A stretch of DNA of 64,000 nucleotides. Source: an uncultured Methylotenera sp. GTDB lineage: Bacteria > Pseudomonadota > Gammaproteobacteria > Burkholderiales > Methylophilaceae. The stretch is from assembly GCF_946479685.1 (NCBI RefSeq), contig NZ_CAMLGS010000001.1:62001-126000 (forward strand). Direction: 5' to 3'. The notes beneath the pieces are model-generated. The model made no database searches. It was not told where the DNA came from and saw nothing but the letters and a program-made list of their open reading frames with translations. Shown piece after piece: positions 1 through 8,238 of the stretch (positions are counted from its first letter, which is position 1; each line of letters opens with the position of its first letter). The position numbers and the translations under genes are program-made.

Positions 1-257
1 CGTGCGGACTGCTGTATTCCGCATTGGTGATTGCATCATTCAACGGCAAACCATTAGACGGCGCATTAAGCATGTCGGCCTTTGCATTAGGCTCCAGCGT
101 GTCCCTGTTTTTAGCGCCGTGGCTATGGCTTAAGCTGAAGACGAATGCGATTGAGCCCTATGGTATGCGTCTAGCCGGTGTATTACTGAGCGCAGCAAGC
201 GCTTGGGCTATTTGGATGGAGCTGACGCATAACACCAAAGTCTGGTGCGCGACATAA
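1..257 (+). CDS. C-terminal part of a TauE/SafE-type membrane protein (5' end outside the window)
   Basis: The open frame runs in from the left edge, so only the last 84 residues are visible; an apparent internal TTG at 24 is not a convincing start. The visible part begins CGLLYSAL, followed by two hydrophobic segments and a short polar tail. The CGLxYSAL motif and the helix pattern recall the short sulfite-exporter TauE/SafE (COG2836) family often found near cytochrome oxidase or copper genes. The exact substrate is unknown. It converges on the leftward operon that ends at 286. Confidence 0.6.
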   Translation, partial: CGLLYSALVIASFNGKPLDGALSMSAFALGSSVSLFLAPWLWLKLKTNAIEPYGMRLAGVLLSAASAWAIWMELTHNTKVWCAT

Positions 258-285
258 ATTAGCCACAGCGCCTTCTAGCAATACG

Positions 286-1488
286 CTATAACGCTAATAC
301 TTTTAAGCCATCCGCAGTCGTATTCCATAGCAAGAACATTTGCTTATCTTTTTGTAGCAGCACAGGGTAGTCCGCCGCGCCAACGCTCTCACTCACTAGA
401 TGTGGCGCATCCCAGCTCTTACCTGCATCAGCAGACCTCATACCCCAGATTTGATGCTTGCCTGCGTCTTTCTCACGCCAGACCAACCAAACATTGTCAG
501 CCATCGTAGCCACGGCCGGATGCCCAGCCTGTTTTTTCATGTTGCCAAACTTTTTAGCTGGCGACGACACCCACGCTTCGCCATCCATACGCGCGTAATA
601 TAGCGCTGCTTTTGCGCCCGCGTCATCATTACCGCCATCAAACCATGCCATGTGGTAACCCCACCAATCGGCACCCTCCCCACCGCTAGCTAACGCCGCA
701 CCATGATGTGGGCAGCCGTCAACCTTCCAGCGGCCAAAGGTTGCTCGTTTAGGTGCAGGAGACTGATTACTGGCAGGAATTTCTGCCATCATATGATCAC
801 GTTCACTACCCTCAAACACATGGCGCCACATCGCCGCCACGGTGCCATCAGGCTTATTGGTCAAGGCAATGCGGCAACACTCACAACTGCTGTCGGCAAG
901 CTTTTGCTCTACACCAAAGCTCTGCCCTCTGTTTTCGGAAACCGCATAATAAATTGCAGCGCCTTCATATGGTTTACCAGCCGCTTTGGCAGCAATCAAA
1001 TCCCGTTTATCGACCCAAGTCACGGTGATGACTCCCTTGCTGTTCACATTCAGTGAATCAAAGCGATGTGTGATTTCGGCTTTATCCTGATGTACCAGCA
1101 TCGGCGGCTCAAACGCTTTACCCTGATTGATGGAGCGGGCAAACCAGATATAGCCAGAAAATGGCGTTTTAAGCCCCTCGGTCCAAGTAACGTAGATATT
1201 ACCTTCCGGGCCAACAGCTATCTTAGGCCGCGCTTCACCATCTGCCCCGATTTTCTGTGCTTGGGTGTTAATTCTGATTGGCTTAGTAAAGCTTTTACCA
1301 TTGTCAGCACTGGCGTCTACCACCACAAAACCATCTTGCACCCCAGCGCGCCATAAGCGGCCATTTGCATCAAAGGCAAAGCTCACCGCTAAGCTGTTTT
1401 TTTGCGGCTGCGTATGCCCTTCATGCGCTGATAGCTGGTTACTTATGCAAAACAGGAGGGCTAGGAATATGGTGGTAATTTTCATCAT
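286..1488 (-). CDS. Exported sialidase-like (BNR/Asp-box) beta-propeller protein with Cys/His motifs
   Basis: 400 residues. A signal peptide (about 1-21) leaves a mature N-terminus starting HEGH (22-25). Four Asp-box-like repeats of the form S-x-D/N-x-G-x-S/A-F/W lie at about 60-67, 119-126, 184-191 and 352-359, which predicts a six-bladed sialidase-type propeller. Unusual additions are CECC at 202-205 and CPHH at 259-262, possible metal ligands. I see no clear sialidase arginine triad, so enzymatic sialidase activity is doubtful. The start ATG overlaps the stop of the TonB receptor gene by one base (TGATG), implying translational coupling. I infer a periplasmic partner of the receptor. Confidence 0.7.
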   Translation of the reverse strand: MMKITTIFLALLFCISNQLSAHEGHTQPQKNSLAVSFAFDANGRLWRAGVQDGFVVVDASADNGKSFTKPIRINTQAQKIGADGEARPKIAVGPEGNIYVTWTEGLKTPFSGYIWFARSINQGKAFEPPMLVHQDKAEITHRFDSLNVNSKGVITVTWVDKRDLIAAKAAGKPYEGAAIYYAVSENRGQSFGVEQKLADSSCECCRIALTNKPDGTVAAMWRHVFEGSERDHMMAEIPASNQSPAPKRATFGRWKVDGCPHHGAALASGGEGADWWGYHMAWFDGGNDDAGAKAALYYARMDGEAWVSSPAKKFGNMKKQAGHPAVATMADNVWLVWREKDAGKHQIWGMRSADAGKSWDAPHLVSESVGAADYPVLLQKDKQMFLLWNTTADGLKVLAL

Positions 1489-3824
1489 CAGTAATCAAAT
1501 TTTAGTTGAACATAGCTCGTGCGCTGCGGATAAGGATGGAACACATAGGCCTTGTAATTGTTAAGGTTATCAATCCCTACGCTTGCTGTAAATCTATCAG
1601 CAAATTTATAGTTGGCTTTCACATCTACGATAAAAAATTTGCTGGTGCCGCCAAAAGTACCAGGGTTCACATCGCTATTATCCATTGTGTTGTATTGGCG
1701 ACCGCTATAGCGCGCTGCCACACTATAGGTGAGATGATTACCTTGATGATAAGTGCCGACCACTTTGTATTGTTGTTTGGGGATACGTACAGGCTTATTA
1801 CCCTCTGTCGCAGGCGTCAGGCTATTTTTCAGGATTTCAGCATCGCTAAAAGTTGCGTTCGCCATAATATCCAGGCCATGCACTGCCACATTCTCCCAAA
1901 TGGTCGACAGCTCGACGCCATTGGTGCGAATATGATCCACGTTCTGAATAAATGAGCAGGTTGTTGCTGTACAAGTGCCACTACCAAACGGTATGCCTGC
2001 GCCGACTCCGACCGTTTGGCTAATTAATGCATCAAACTTACTTTCATGGAACAAAGTAGCTCGCAGCAAGCCATTGTTAAAGCGCCGTTCTGCCGTGAAC
2101 TCACCCGAAATCACCTCTTCAGGTTTAAGGTTAGGGTTATTTTCTACCACGGTGTTACCCTGACTCAACTGCTGGTATAACTCACTTACAGTAGGGAACC
2201 TGAACGCCTGCCCAAACGCAGCCCTAAAGCCCCATGCAGGTTCAGGCTCAAAACTTAACGATAGCTTAGGCGAGAATTTATTTTCAGACTGACTAGCATA
2301 GTTGGCAGTACGCAACGCACCGCCCAAGGTGTTTTGGTTACGACCATCAGTAGCCTGCCAGTATTCTTGGCGGCCGCCAAATGTCAGCGCCCACATGGGG
2401 TCTATCTGCCATTTATCTTGCACATACAAGGCCTGCGTTTGTGTTTCACCGCGTGATGATGCAAACAAGGCAGCTTTGTGACCTTGCGACCAATCTGCAG
2501 TATTGTTGGTATCACTACGCAGCTGGTAATTATCGATATGATAACCAACGTCGATTAAATGCTGACGCCCAAAACCATCGACTGGGCGCAAAGTCGCGCG
2601 TGCATCAAATACCGTCCAACCGGTGCCTTGTAAGTCTGTTACACAACCAGTTCGACTAGCGTAGGGGTTTCCAGTCACAGATGTTGCACAGTTGGTAGAG
2701 GAGCTTGATGCGCTGTTTTTGTCTTTCTGATAATCATAGTCAGATAAAGTCAGCTGCCAGTCAAAGAAGCCCTTAGTGTTGGATTTAACATCCAACGCCT
2801 GCATGATATGCAGCGCATCTGCTTTTGAAGGCGCAAATCCAGTAACGTTATAGCGAAAGTCACCAAAACTAACAGGCCCGTTGTAGACCTTATTGCCGTT
2901 AATATCTTTCAAATAGCTTTCAACGTCAACTTTACTATTCATGTCCCAGACCCCTAGGCTATAGCTAGCCTTGATTTGCGGCGTGATGTCATAAGTAAGC
3001 TTCATCTTAGCATTGGTCTGTTCGCTATGATCGAAACCTATTGCACCAAAAATTACGCGTCTTTTATTGGTCTGGTCTTTATCCTGATACGCACCGGTCA
3101 CCGGCAGTGCACCACCAGGTGCCGTAGTTGACTGTAAGGCATTAGCAAACTGCATGGGCTGACTGTCATTTTGCAATCTATCCACACTGAACAAGAAACT
3201 CAGGTCATTCACTTTATTGCCAATAGACGCTGTTTCGTGGTTTCCTCTGAAAGTTTTATCTGTGCCGTATAGCTCAAAATTCTGCATAAAAGACTGTGCG
3301 CTAGCGTGCGCCTCCAGCTTGGTTGGCATGCGCGTATTCAAACTCACTACACCGCCGAAGGAGTTGCCAGCATACATGGCAGAAAATGGCCCATATAAAA
3401 TACTGACGCTATCAATTTCCTCCGGGCTGACAAAGCCCCAGCGTGGTGGAAAACTATAGGAATTGCCGAGTAAATTGGATAACAGCACGCCATCGGCATA
3501 TAGCATGGTTTGCGCACTAGATATGGTGCCGGTAGTACGAGTGGCAATCGGGCCATTTCTATCGCCGATATAACGCTCACGCACTTGAAAACTTGGCAGA
3601 TATTTCAAGGTTTGCATCGATGTCGTAGCGTTCACCGTGTCCTGAATTTGCTCTTTAGCATATGTCTCAACAGTCGCCGGATGATTGATGATACGGCTAT
3701 CCAGCACTTGCGCCCGCACTTCCACCGCTTCTAAATCAATCGCTTCATTATGCTCGGCAAATACCGCACCTGAACCACCACATGCTAAGACACTTAGCAC
3801 ATAGCTATATATTTTTTTGTTCAT
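1488..3824 (-). CDS. TonB-dependent outer-membrane receptor
   Basis: About 778 residues from the start chosen here. A longer frame begins at 3842, but the ATG at 3824 has an AGGA ribosome site a few bases upstream and opens a good signal peptide (MNKKIYSYVL, cut after FAEH or nearby). A plug domain follows (about 35-160, with LYGPFSAMYAG-like and GGVVSLNTR motifs), then a 22-strand barrel ending in the aromatic signature QLKFDY. It imports an unknown ligand, energised by TonB. No TonB, ExbB or ExbD gene is in view. It is the middle gene of a leftward operon with a DUF2946-like protein upstream and the propeller protein downstream. A copper-related ligand is inference from the neighbours. Confidence 0.9.
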   Translation of the reverse strand: MNKKIYSYVLSVLACGGSGAVFAEHNEAIDLEAVEVRAQVLDSRIINHPATVETYAKEQIQDTVNATTSMQTLKYLPSFQVRERYIGDRNGPIATRTTGTISSAQTMLYADGVLLSNLLGNSYSFPPRWGFVSPEEIDSVSILYGPFSAMYAGNSFGGVVSLNTRMPTKLEAHASAQSFMQNFELYGTDKTFRGNHETASIGNKVNDLSFLFSVDRLQNDSQPMQFANALQSTTAPGGALPVTGAYQDKDQTNKRRVIFGAIGFDHSEQTNAKMKLTYDITPQIKASYSLGVWDMNSKVDVESYLKDINGNKVYNGPVSFGDFRYNVTGFAPSKADALHIMQALDVKSNTKGFFDWQLTLSDYDYQKDKNSASSSSTNCATSVTGNPYASRTGCVTDLQGTGWTVFDARATLRPVDGFGRQHLIDVGYHIDNYQLRSDTNNTADWSQGHKAALFASSRGETQTQALYVQDKWQIDPMWALTFGGRQEYWQATDGRNQNTLGGALRTANYASQSENKFSPKLSLSFEPEPAWGFRAAFGQAFRFPTVSELYQQLSQGNTVVENNPNLKPEEVISGEFTAERRFNNGLLRATLFHESKFDALISQTVGVGAGIPFGSGTCTATTCSFIQNVDHIRTNGVELSTIWENVAVHGLDIMANATFSDAEILKNSLTPATEGNKPVRIPKQQYKVVGTYHQGNHLTYSVAARYSGRQYNTMDNSDVNPGTFGGTSKFFIVDVKANYKFADRFTASVGIDNLNNYKAYVFHPYPQRTSYVQLKFDY

Positions 3825-3845
3825 AAATTCCTCATACATCAACTG

Positions 3846-3871
3846 TTGAGCTGCATCAATGAGCAGCTCAA
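3846..3871. other. Nine-base-pair inverted repeat between the DUF2946-like gene and the TonB receptor gene
   Basis: TTGAGCTGC (3846-3854) and GCAGCTCAA (3863-3871) are perfect complements separated by 8 bases. The element lies 17 bases past the stop of the upstream gene and 21 bases before the receptor ATG, with no T-run behind it. It could be an mRNA hairpin that sets relative expression, or a protein-binding site. Confidence 0.45.
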
Positions 3872-3888
3872 ATTAATAAAGTTAATTG

Positions 3889-4317
3889 TTAGAGGCTGTG
3901 AGGCGGGGCTTGGCTAGGGGGGGATAAATAAGGTTGGAATACAACATTAACCACTGCATGCTGTGCAATAGTTTGTGCTTCTATTTCTAACGCCTTGATG
4001 ATTAGGTCATTAGCTTTGGGCAAAACATCTGAACTGTACGCATTGGCGCAGAAAGGGCAGTGTTTAAAATGATTGTCCACCGTTTGCGGTTTAGATGGAT
4101 TAGGCTTTAATTCGAACGCTGTTGCGAGTTGCTGCCCCATCGTGGTCTTTATTTGAATCACCACTGTAGCGCCCGTGCTAGTACACACTTGCTGGGTAAT
4201 GGCTACATTGCCCGTCATATTTGCCATCGCATGTGATAGCGTAGGCGCAAACGTAGCGAATAGCATCATCATCATGATGATTCTACTGATCGCTAATTTG
4301 TAATGCCGTAAAAACAT
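3889..4317 (-). CDS. DUF2946-like exported protein with HCPFC motif
   Basis: 142 residues from the ATG at 4317. A longer frame starts at 4335, but a perfect TATAAT box (4325-4330) lies within its first codons, so that start would be untranscribed. The N-terminus is a hydrophobic signal sequence or anchor ending near SHAMA. The mid-protein motif HCPFC fits the DUF2946 family, whose members often sit beside copper-handling genes. The C-terminus ends in a Pro-rich tail. It is the first gene of the operon with the TonB receptor, 64 bases downstream. Start certainty is moderate; a downstream Met cluster at about 4275 is an alternative. Confidence 0.65.
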   Translation of the reverse strand: MFLRHYKLAISRIIMMMMLFATFAPTLSHAMANMTGNVAITQQVCTSTGATVVIQIKTTMGQQLATAFELKPNPSKPQTVDNHFKHCPFCANAYSSDVLPKANDLIIKALEIEAQTIAQHAVVNVVFQPYLSPPSQAPPHSL

Positions 4318-4324
4318 AGTGTTG

Positions 4325-4352
4325 ATTATACGCACATTTGTTTAGGCAGCAA
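4325..4352 (-). promoter_or_regulatory. Predicted sigma-70 promoter of the DUF2946/TonB receptor operon
   Basis: On the minus strand, TTGCTG (4352-4347) and a perfect TATAAT (4330-4325) are 16 bases apart. Transcription would begin at about 4317-4319, essentially at the ATG at 4317, predicting a leaderless mRNA. Confidence 0.55.
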
Positions 4353-4411
4353 GGCGGAGTGTTTTCTGATAGAAATATAAGCCTTTAATTAACTTAAAAG
4401 CTTTGTAATGA

Positions 4412-4549
4412 TCATAAACCTATTAAATGCATGAATAAGCGCATTACATAGGCAAACAATAACAGCGCTGCCACACTAGCTGTCCATATCAGTAATAACC
4501 AGCCTATGCGTTTAAGCCAGGATGTTTTTACCTGCTGCTTTTCATCCAT
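4412..4549 (-). CDS. DUF2474-type microprotein of the cytochrome bd (CIO) oxidase
   Basis: 45 residues. A short polar, Lys-rich N-terminus (MDEKQQVK) precedes WLKRIGW and one long transmembrane helix (about 17-38). The WLxRxGWLxLIW pattern and the place directly behind cydB (15 bases) match the DUF2474 family, small single-helix proteins encoded after cyanide-insensitive bd oxidase genes. By analogy with CydX it may stabilise the oxidase; that is inference. Confidence 0.75.
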   Translation of the reverse strand: MDEKQQVKTSWLKRIGWLLLIWTASVAALLLFAYVMRLFMHLIGL

Positions 4550-4564
4550 GATGAGCCAGTTAAA

Positions 4565-5572
4565 TTAGTGATATCCATCTTCCGCGCGTACTTTGCCACG
4601 AAATACGTAATATGACCACGCCGTATAAGCAAGGATAAACGGGATGATGAGTAAGGTGCCAATCAAAGCAAACACCTGACTTTGGCGCGGCGCCGCAGCG
4701 TCCCAGATGCTGATATCAGGCGGAATCACGTTCGGCCACAAGCTAATGGCTAAGCCGGTATATCCTAAAAATATCAGGCACAATGCGAATAAAAACGGCT
4801 TGAAGTCATGCGCTTTTTTAATCGCGTTGATTAATAACGACATGGTGACGACCACCAGTACAGGCACTGGTGAAAACCAAATGACCATGGGCATACTAAA
4901 CCAGCGCTCGGCAATTGCCACATGGGTTAATGGTGTCCAAATACTGATAATACCGATTGCGGCCAGCATCAACCAAGCCAAGGGTTTAGCTAATTGCAGC
5001 ATGCGCTGTTGTAAATCACCTTCAGTTTTCCAGATTAACCAGCAACAACCCAGTAAACTATAAGCCAACAACACGCCAACGCCAGTAAAAAGAGGAAATG
5101 GCGCAAACCAGTCGAAAGCTCCACCTACATATTCATGACCATGCATTTTGATGCCGTCTATATACGCACCTAAAGTAACACCCTGAAAGAAAGCCGCAAC
5201 TGCAGAGCCGCCGATAAAAGCCTTATCCCAGATATGACGCTCGTGATCATGCGCTTTGAATCTAAACTCAAACGCTACCCCGCGAAAGATCAAGCCTAAT
5301 AGCATCAATATCAATGGCAGATAGAGTGCACTTAGTATCACCGCATATGCCAGGGGGAAAGCCGCAAACAGTCCAGCTCCGCCTAATACCAGCCACGTTT
5401 CATTCCCATCCCAGACCGGTGCTACCGTATTCATCATCACGTCTCGATGTTCCTGTTTGGGGGCAAACAGATAAAGCAGACCAATACCCAGATCGAAGCC
5501 ATCCATGACCACATACATCATGACGCCGAAAAAAATGATAATCGCCCATACTATGGTTACATCAATACTCAT
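4565..5572 (-). CDS. cydB: Cytochrome bd-type ubiquinol oxidase subunit II (CIO type)
   Basis: 335 residues with about eight or nine membrane helices, the family's usual size. The N-terminal stretch FGVMMYVVMDGFDLGIG and the motif VWDGNETWLVLGG are hallmarks of subunit II. It partners subunit I in the inner membrane to reduce oxygen with quinol electrons without pumping protons. The gene overlaps cydA by four bases (ATGA), so the two are co-translated. CIO-type naming (cioB) rests on the adjacent DUF2474 gene and the subunit I sequence. Confidence 0.93.
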   Translation of the reverse strand: MSIDVTIVWAIIIFFGVMMYVVMDGFDLGIGLLYLFAPKQEHRDVMMNTVAPVWDGNETWLVLGGAGLFAAFPLAYAVILSALYLPLILMLLGLIFRGVAFEFRFKAHDHERHIWDKAFIGGSAVAAFFQGVTLGAYIDGIKMHGHEYVGGAFDWFAPFPLFTGVGVLLAYSLLGCCWLIWKTEGDLQQRMLQLAKPLAWLMLAAIGIISIWTPLTHVAIAERWFSMPMVIWFSPVPVLVVVTMSLLINAIKKAHDFKPFLFALCLIFLGYTGLAISLWPNVIPPDISIWDAAAPRQSQVFALIGTLLIIPFILAYTAWSYYVFRGKVRAEDGYH

Positions 5573-7044
5573 GGCTGCTTCTCATCGTTAGAGGTAAATA
5601 AATCCTGCAAAGGCTCTTGTGCCAAGGACATAGGCCGCATCTGTTGCTGACTGTGACCAGGGCCACCTTGCACGGGCAAATCCCCTTCATGCGGAATAGG
5701 CCCTTTGTGTACTAATCGCAGTACATAAGCTACCCCTACCCCAAACACAAACAGATACACCGCGATAAACAAGCCTAATGACAAAGCCAGTGAGCTGATG
5801 TCATGCTTGGATACTCCATCTACCGTACGCATCACGTTATACACCAGCCAAGGCTGGCGGCCTATTTCGGTGGTGAACCAGCCAGCCAAGATAGCAATTA
5901 ATCCTGCAGGCCCCATATAAGTGGCAAAATACAGGAACGGTTTAGAAGTATATAGCTGCTTTTTATAACGCAGCCAAGCACTGTAAAGACCTAGCAATAA
6001 CATCAGCACTCCCAAGCCGACCATGACACGGAAAGTCCAGAATATCATCGTGGCATCAGGTCTATCTTCAGGCGCAAACTCTTTTAAACCTTTGATTTGG
6101 CCGTCTAAGCTATGCGTCAGAATCAAACTGCCCACATGAGGTAGCTCAAGCGCATAGTGCGTCGTTTCTTTTGCCATGTCCGGCCAGCCAAATAGCAACA
6201 AGGGCACCCCTTCGCCTGGCTTATTCTCCCAATGCCCCTCCATTGCGGCTACTTTAGCTGGCTGATATTGCAAGGTGTTGAGCCCATGTGCGTCACCAAT
6301 TACCACTTGTATTGGCGCAACGATAAGCACCATCCACATCGCCATAGAAAGCATCTTACGCACAGCGGGATTATCTTTTTTATACAATAGCTGCCAAGCA
6401 CCTGCCGCGCCTACAAACAAAGCTGTTGCAAGAAAAGCGGCTACGCCCATATGCGCCAAGCGATACGGAAAAGACGGATTAAAAATAATGGCCAGCCAGT
6501 CGGTAGGCACCAGAATATTATTAACGACCTCATATCCTTGCGGGGTGTGCATCCAACTATTGGAAGCGATGATCCAGGTCATAGAAATCAAGGTACCCAC
6601 CGCCACCATGATAGTGGAAAAAAAGTGCAAACCCGGGCCAACTCGGCTCCAGCCAAACATCATTACCCCCAGAAAGCCCGCTTCCAGGAAAAATGCCGTT
6701 AGCACTTCATAAGCCAGCAACGGTCCGGTAACACTGCCGGCAAATTGAGAAAATGCTCCCCAATTGGTGCCAAACTGGTAAGACATGACAAGCCCAGACA
6801 CGACACCCATGCCAAAAGTAACGCCGAATATTTTCAGCCAGAAATGGTATAGATCTTTGTAAACCTGCTGCTTGGTCTTTAGCCAACAACCTTCTAATAC
6901 TGCTAGATAACTGGCCAAGCCTATAGTAATGGCAGGAAAGATAATATGAAATGCGATGGTAAAGCCGAATTGTATTCTGGCTAAATCAAGGGCTGAGAAA
7001 CCCAGAATCGCGTTACTTAATGTGGGGGCGCTAGTGAGCGGCAT
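5569..7044 (-). CDS. cydA: Cytochrome bd-type ubiquinol oxidase subunit I (CIO type)
   Basis: 491 residues. The first helix holds LDLARIQFGFTIAFHI with His33, the equivalent of a conserved haem ligand. GWSRVG and EAGFLGVMMFGW are typical of the cyanide-insensitive branch (CioA). The quinol-binding loop region between about 250 and 330 is short, as in the S-subfamily. It carries the b and d haems and the oxygen-reducing site. First gene of a cydA-cydB-DUF2474 operon. No cydC or cydD is seen here. A high-affinity or stress-time terminal oxidase is the likely role. Confidence 0.94.
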   Translation of the reverse strand: MPLTSAPTLSNAILGFSALDLARIQFGFTIAFHIIFPAITIGLASYLAVLEGCWLKTKQQVYKDLYHFWLKIFGVTFGMGVVSGLVMSYQFGTNWGAFSQFAGSVTGPLLAYEVLTAFFLEAGFLGVMMFGWSRVGPGLHFFSTIMVAVGTLISMTWIIASNSWMHTPQGYEVVNNILVPTDWLAIIFNPSFPYRLAHMGVAAFLATALFVGAAGAWQLLYKKDNPAVRKMLSMAMWMVLIVAPIQVVIGDAHGLNTLQYQPAKVAAMEGHWENKPGEGVPLLLFGWPDMAKETTHYALELPHVGSLILTHSLDGQIKGLKEFAPEDRPDATMIFWTFRVMVGLGVLMLLLGLYSAWLRYKKQLYTSKPFLYFATYMGPAGLIAILAGWFTTEIGRQPWLVYNVMRTVDGVSKHDISSLALSLGLFIAVYLFVFGVGVAYVLRLVHKGPIPHEGDLPVQGGPGHSQQQMRPMSLAQEPLQDLFTSNDEKQP

Positions 7045-7105
7045 ATAAGCTCAAATCTTTAGAATTGTGCAATGATAATGACTATAGAAGAGTGATTAAA
7101 CAAAC

Positions 7106-7747
7106 TCACTCATCATCAGAAAATCGCTGCTCTTTAAATGGATCTGCATCGTTATGATATCCCCGCACTTCCCAGAAGCCCGGGCGATCAAACTCATGCA
7201 GCTCAATCGCTTTTAGCCACTTAGCGCCTTTCCAGGCATAACGCTTAGGGACAATCATGCGCACCGGGCCACCATGCGCTGCGGCTAAAGGGCCGCCCAA
7301 CACACTGTGGGCAATGATGACATCATCATCCAATAACGCATCTAAGGGTAAGTTGGTGGTGTAGCCGTCATAGCCATGCAAGGTGACATGCTTGGCCGCT
7401 GGCAGCGGTGCTGCCATCGCCAAAATCTCACGAGCTGGCACGCCCTGCCAATCCATGTCTAGCTGACTCCAACGCGTCACACAGTGGAAATCCGAGACTT
7501 CGGTTACTTGCGGCATCGCCTGAAATTGCGCCCAATTAATATCCAGCTCATGTTCTACTAGGCCAAATACACGCAAACTCCAACTTTCTGCCGTTACCTG
7601 CGGGCGAATTCCTAAATCTAGCGTTGGAAAGTTTTTCACCTCGGTTTGCCCGGCTGGAATACGCGCATTTACACTGGCTTTACCCGGCTTAGCGCCGCGT
7701 TTTGCCAATGCAATTTTACCTTCAATCAGCTTTTTCCAGTCTGGCAT
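7106..7747 (-). CDS. Sulfite-oxidase-like molybdopterin oxidoreductase, soluble and single-domain
   Basis: 213 residues. It carries the oxidoreductase molybdopterin-binding fold: DFHCVTRWS places the conserved Mo-ligand cysteine at residue 89, and the later HGGPVRMIVP and KGAKWLK stretches are typical (COG2041). There is no twin-arginine signal peptide, so the protein looks cytoplasmic, unlike MsrP (YedY). It also lacks the dimerisation domain of true sulfite oxidases. The substrate cannot be named. It lies between the cyd operon and lspA on the same strand. Confidence 0.8.
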   Translation of the reverse strand: MPDWKKLIEGKIALAKRGAKPGKASVNARIPAGQTEVKNFPTLDLGIRPQVTAESWSLRVFGLVEHELDINWAQFQAMPQVTEVSDFHCVTRWSQLDMDWQGVPAREILAMAAPLPAAKHVTLHGYDGYTTNLPLDALLDDDVIIAHSVLGGPLAAAHGGPVRMIVPKRYAWKGAKWLKAIELHEFDRPGFWEVRGYHNDADPFKEQRFSDDE

Positions 7748-7776
7748 AGATTTGTTCCGAGGTAAGGTCTAGTTGA

Positions 7777-8238
7777 TTAACTTACTTTCGACTTTTTAAA
7801 ACTGTCTGCAAGCAACAAACCAACGCCAACGCATATTGCACTATCGGCCACATTAAATGCAGGCCAATATAGCTGATCAATATGGAAAAACAGAAAATCC
7901 ACCACGTAACCCAAGGTCAGACGATCATACAAATTACCAATCGCGCCACCTAATACTAAGGCCAAACCTAGACTAAAGAGTTTCTCTTGATGATGTTTTT
8001 TAATCAGGTAAGTAATCACAATGGCGGCAAGCGCAGTCACCGCGGTAAAAAACCACTTCTGCCAGCCGCCAGCGTTAGCTAAAAAGCTAAACGCTGCGCC
8101 TTCATTATGAAAACGTACCAAATCAAAAAAGCTGGTGATGGTTAAGTGCTCGCCATAGACAAAAGCACGCTGGATTAGATATTTGGTATACAAATCCAGG
8201 GCAACCACAATGGCGCTAAGCGCAAACCACTTACGCAT
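7777..8238 (-). CDS. lspA: Lipoprotein signal peptidase (signal peptidase II)
   Basis: 153 residues from the ATG at 8238, which has an AGGTGAGG ribosome site inside the end of ileS. A GTG at 8253 would add five residues but has poorer support. Four membrane helices are visible, with the catalytic aspartates in NLYDRL and FNVADSAI. It removes signal peptides from prolipoproteins in the inner membrane. The start overlaps the ileS stop by eight bases; ileS-lspA is a widely conserved pair and probably translationally coupled. Confidence 0.97.
   Translation of the reverse strand: MRKWFALSAIVVALDLYTKYLIQRAFVYGEHLTITSFFDLVRFHNEGAAFSFLANAGGWQKWFFTAVTALAAIVITYLIKKHHQEKLFSLGLALVLGGAIGNLYDRLTLGYVVDFLFFHIDQLYWPAFNVADSAICVGVGLLLADSFKKSKVS

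Noticed and set aside
286..1488. True exo-alpha-sialidase
   Set aside because: Asp-box repeats are present, but no convincing Arg triad or catalytic Tyr/Glu is seen, and no sialic acid genes are nearby.
6275..6712. Long frame opposite cydA
   Set aside because: Antisense shadow of a well-supported gene with no ribosome site.
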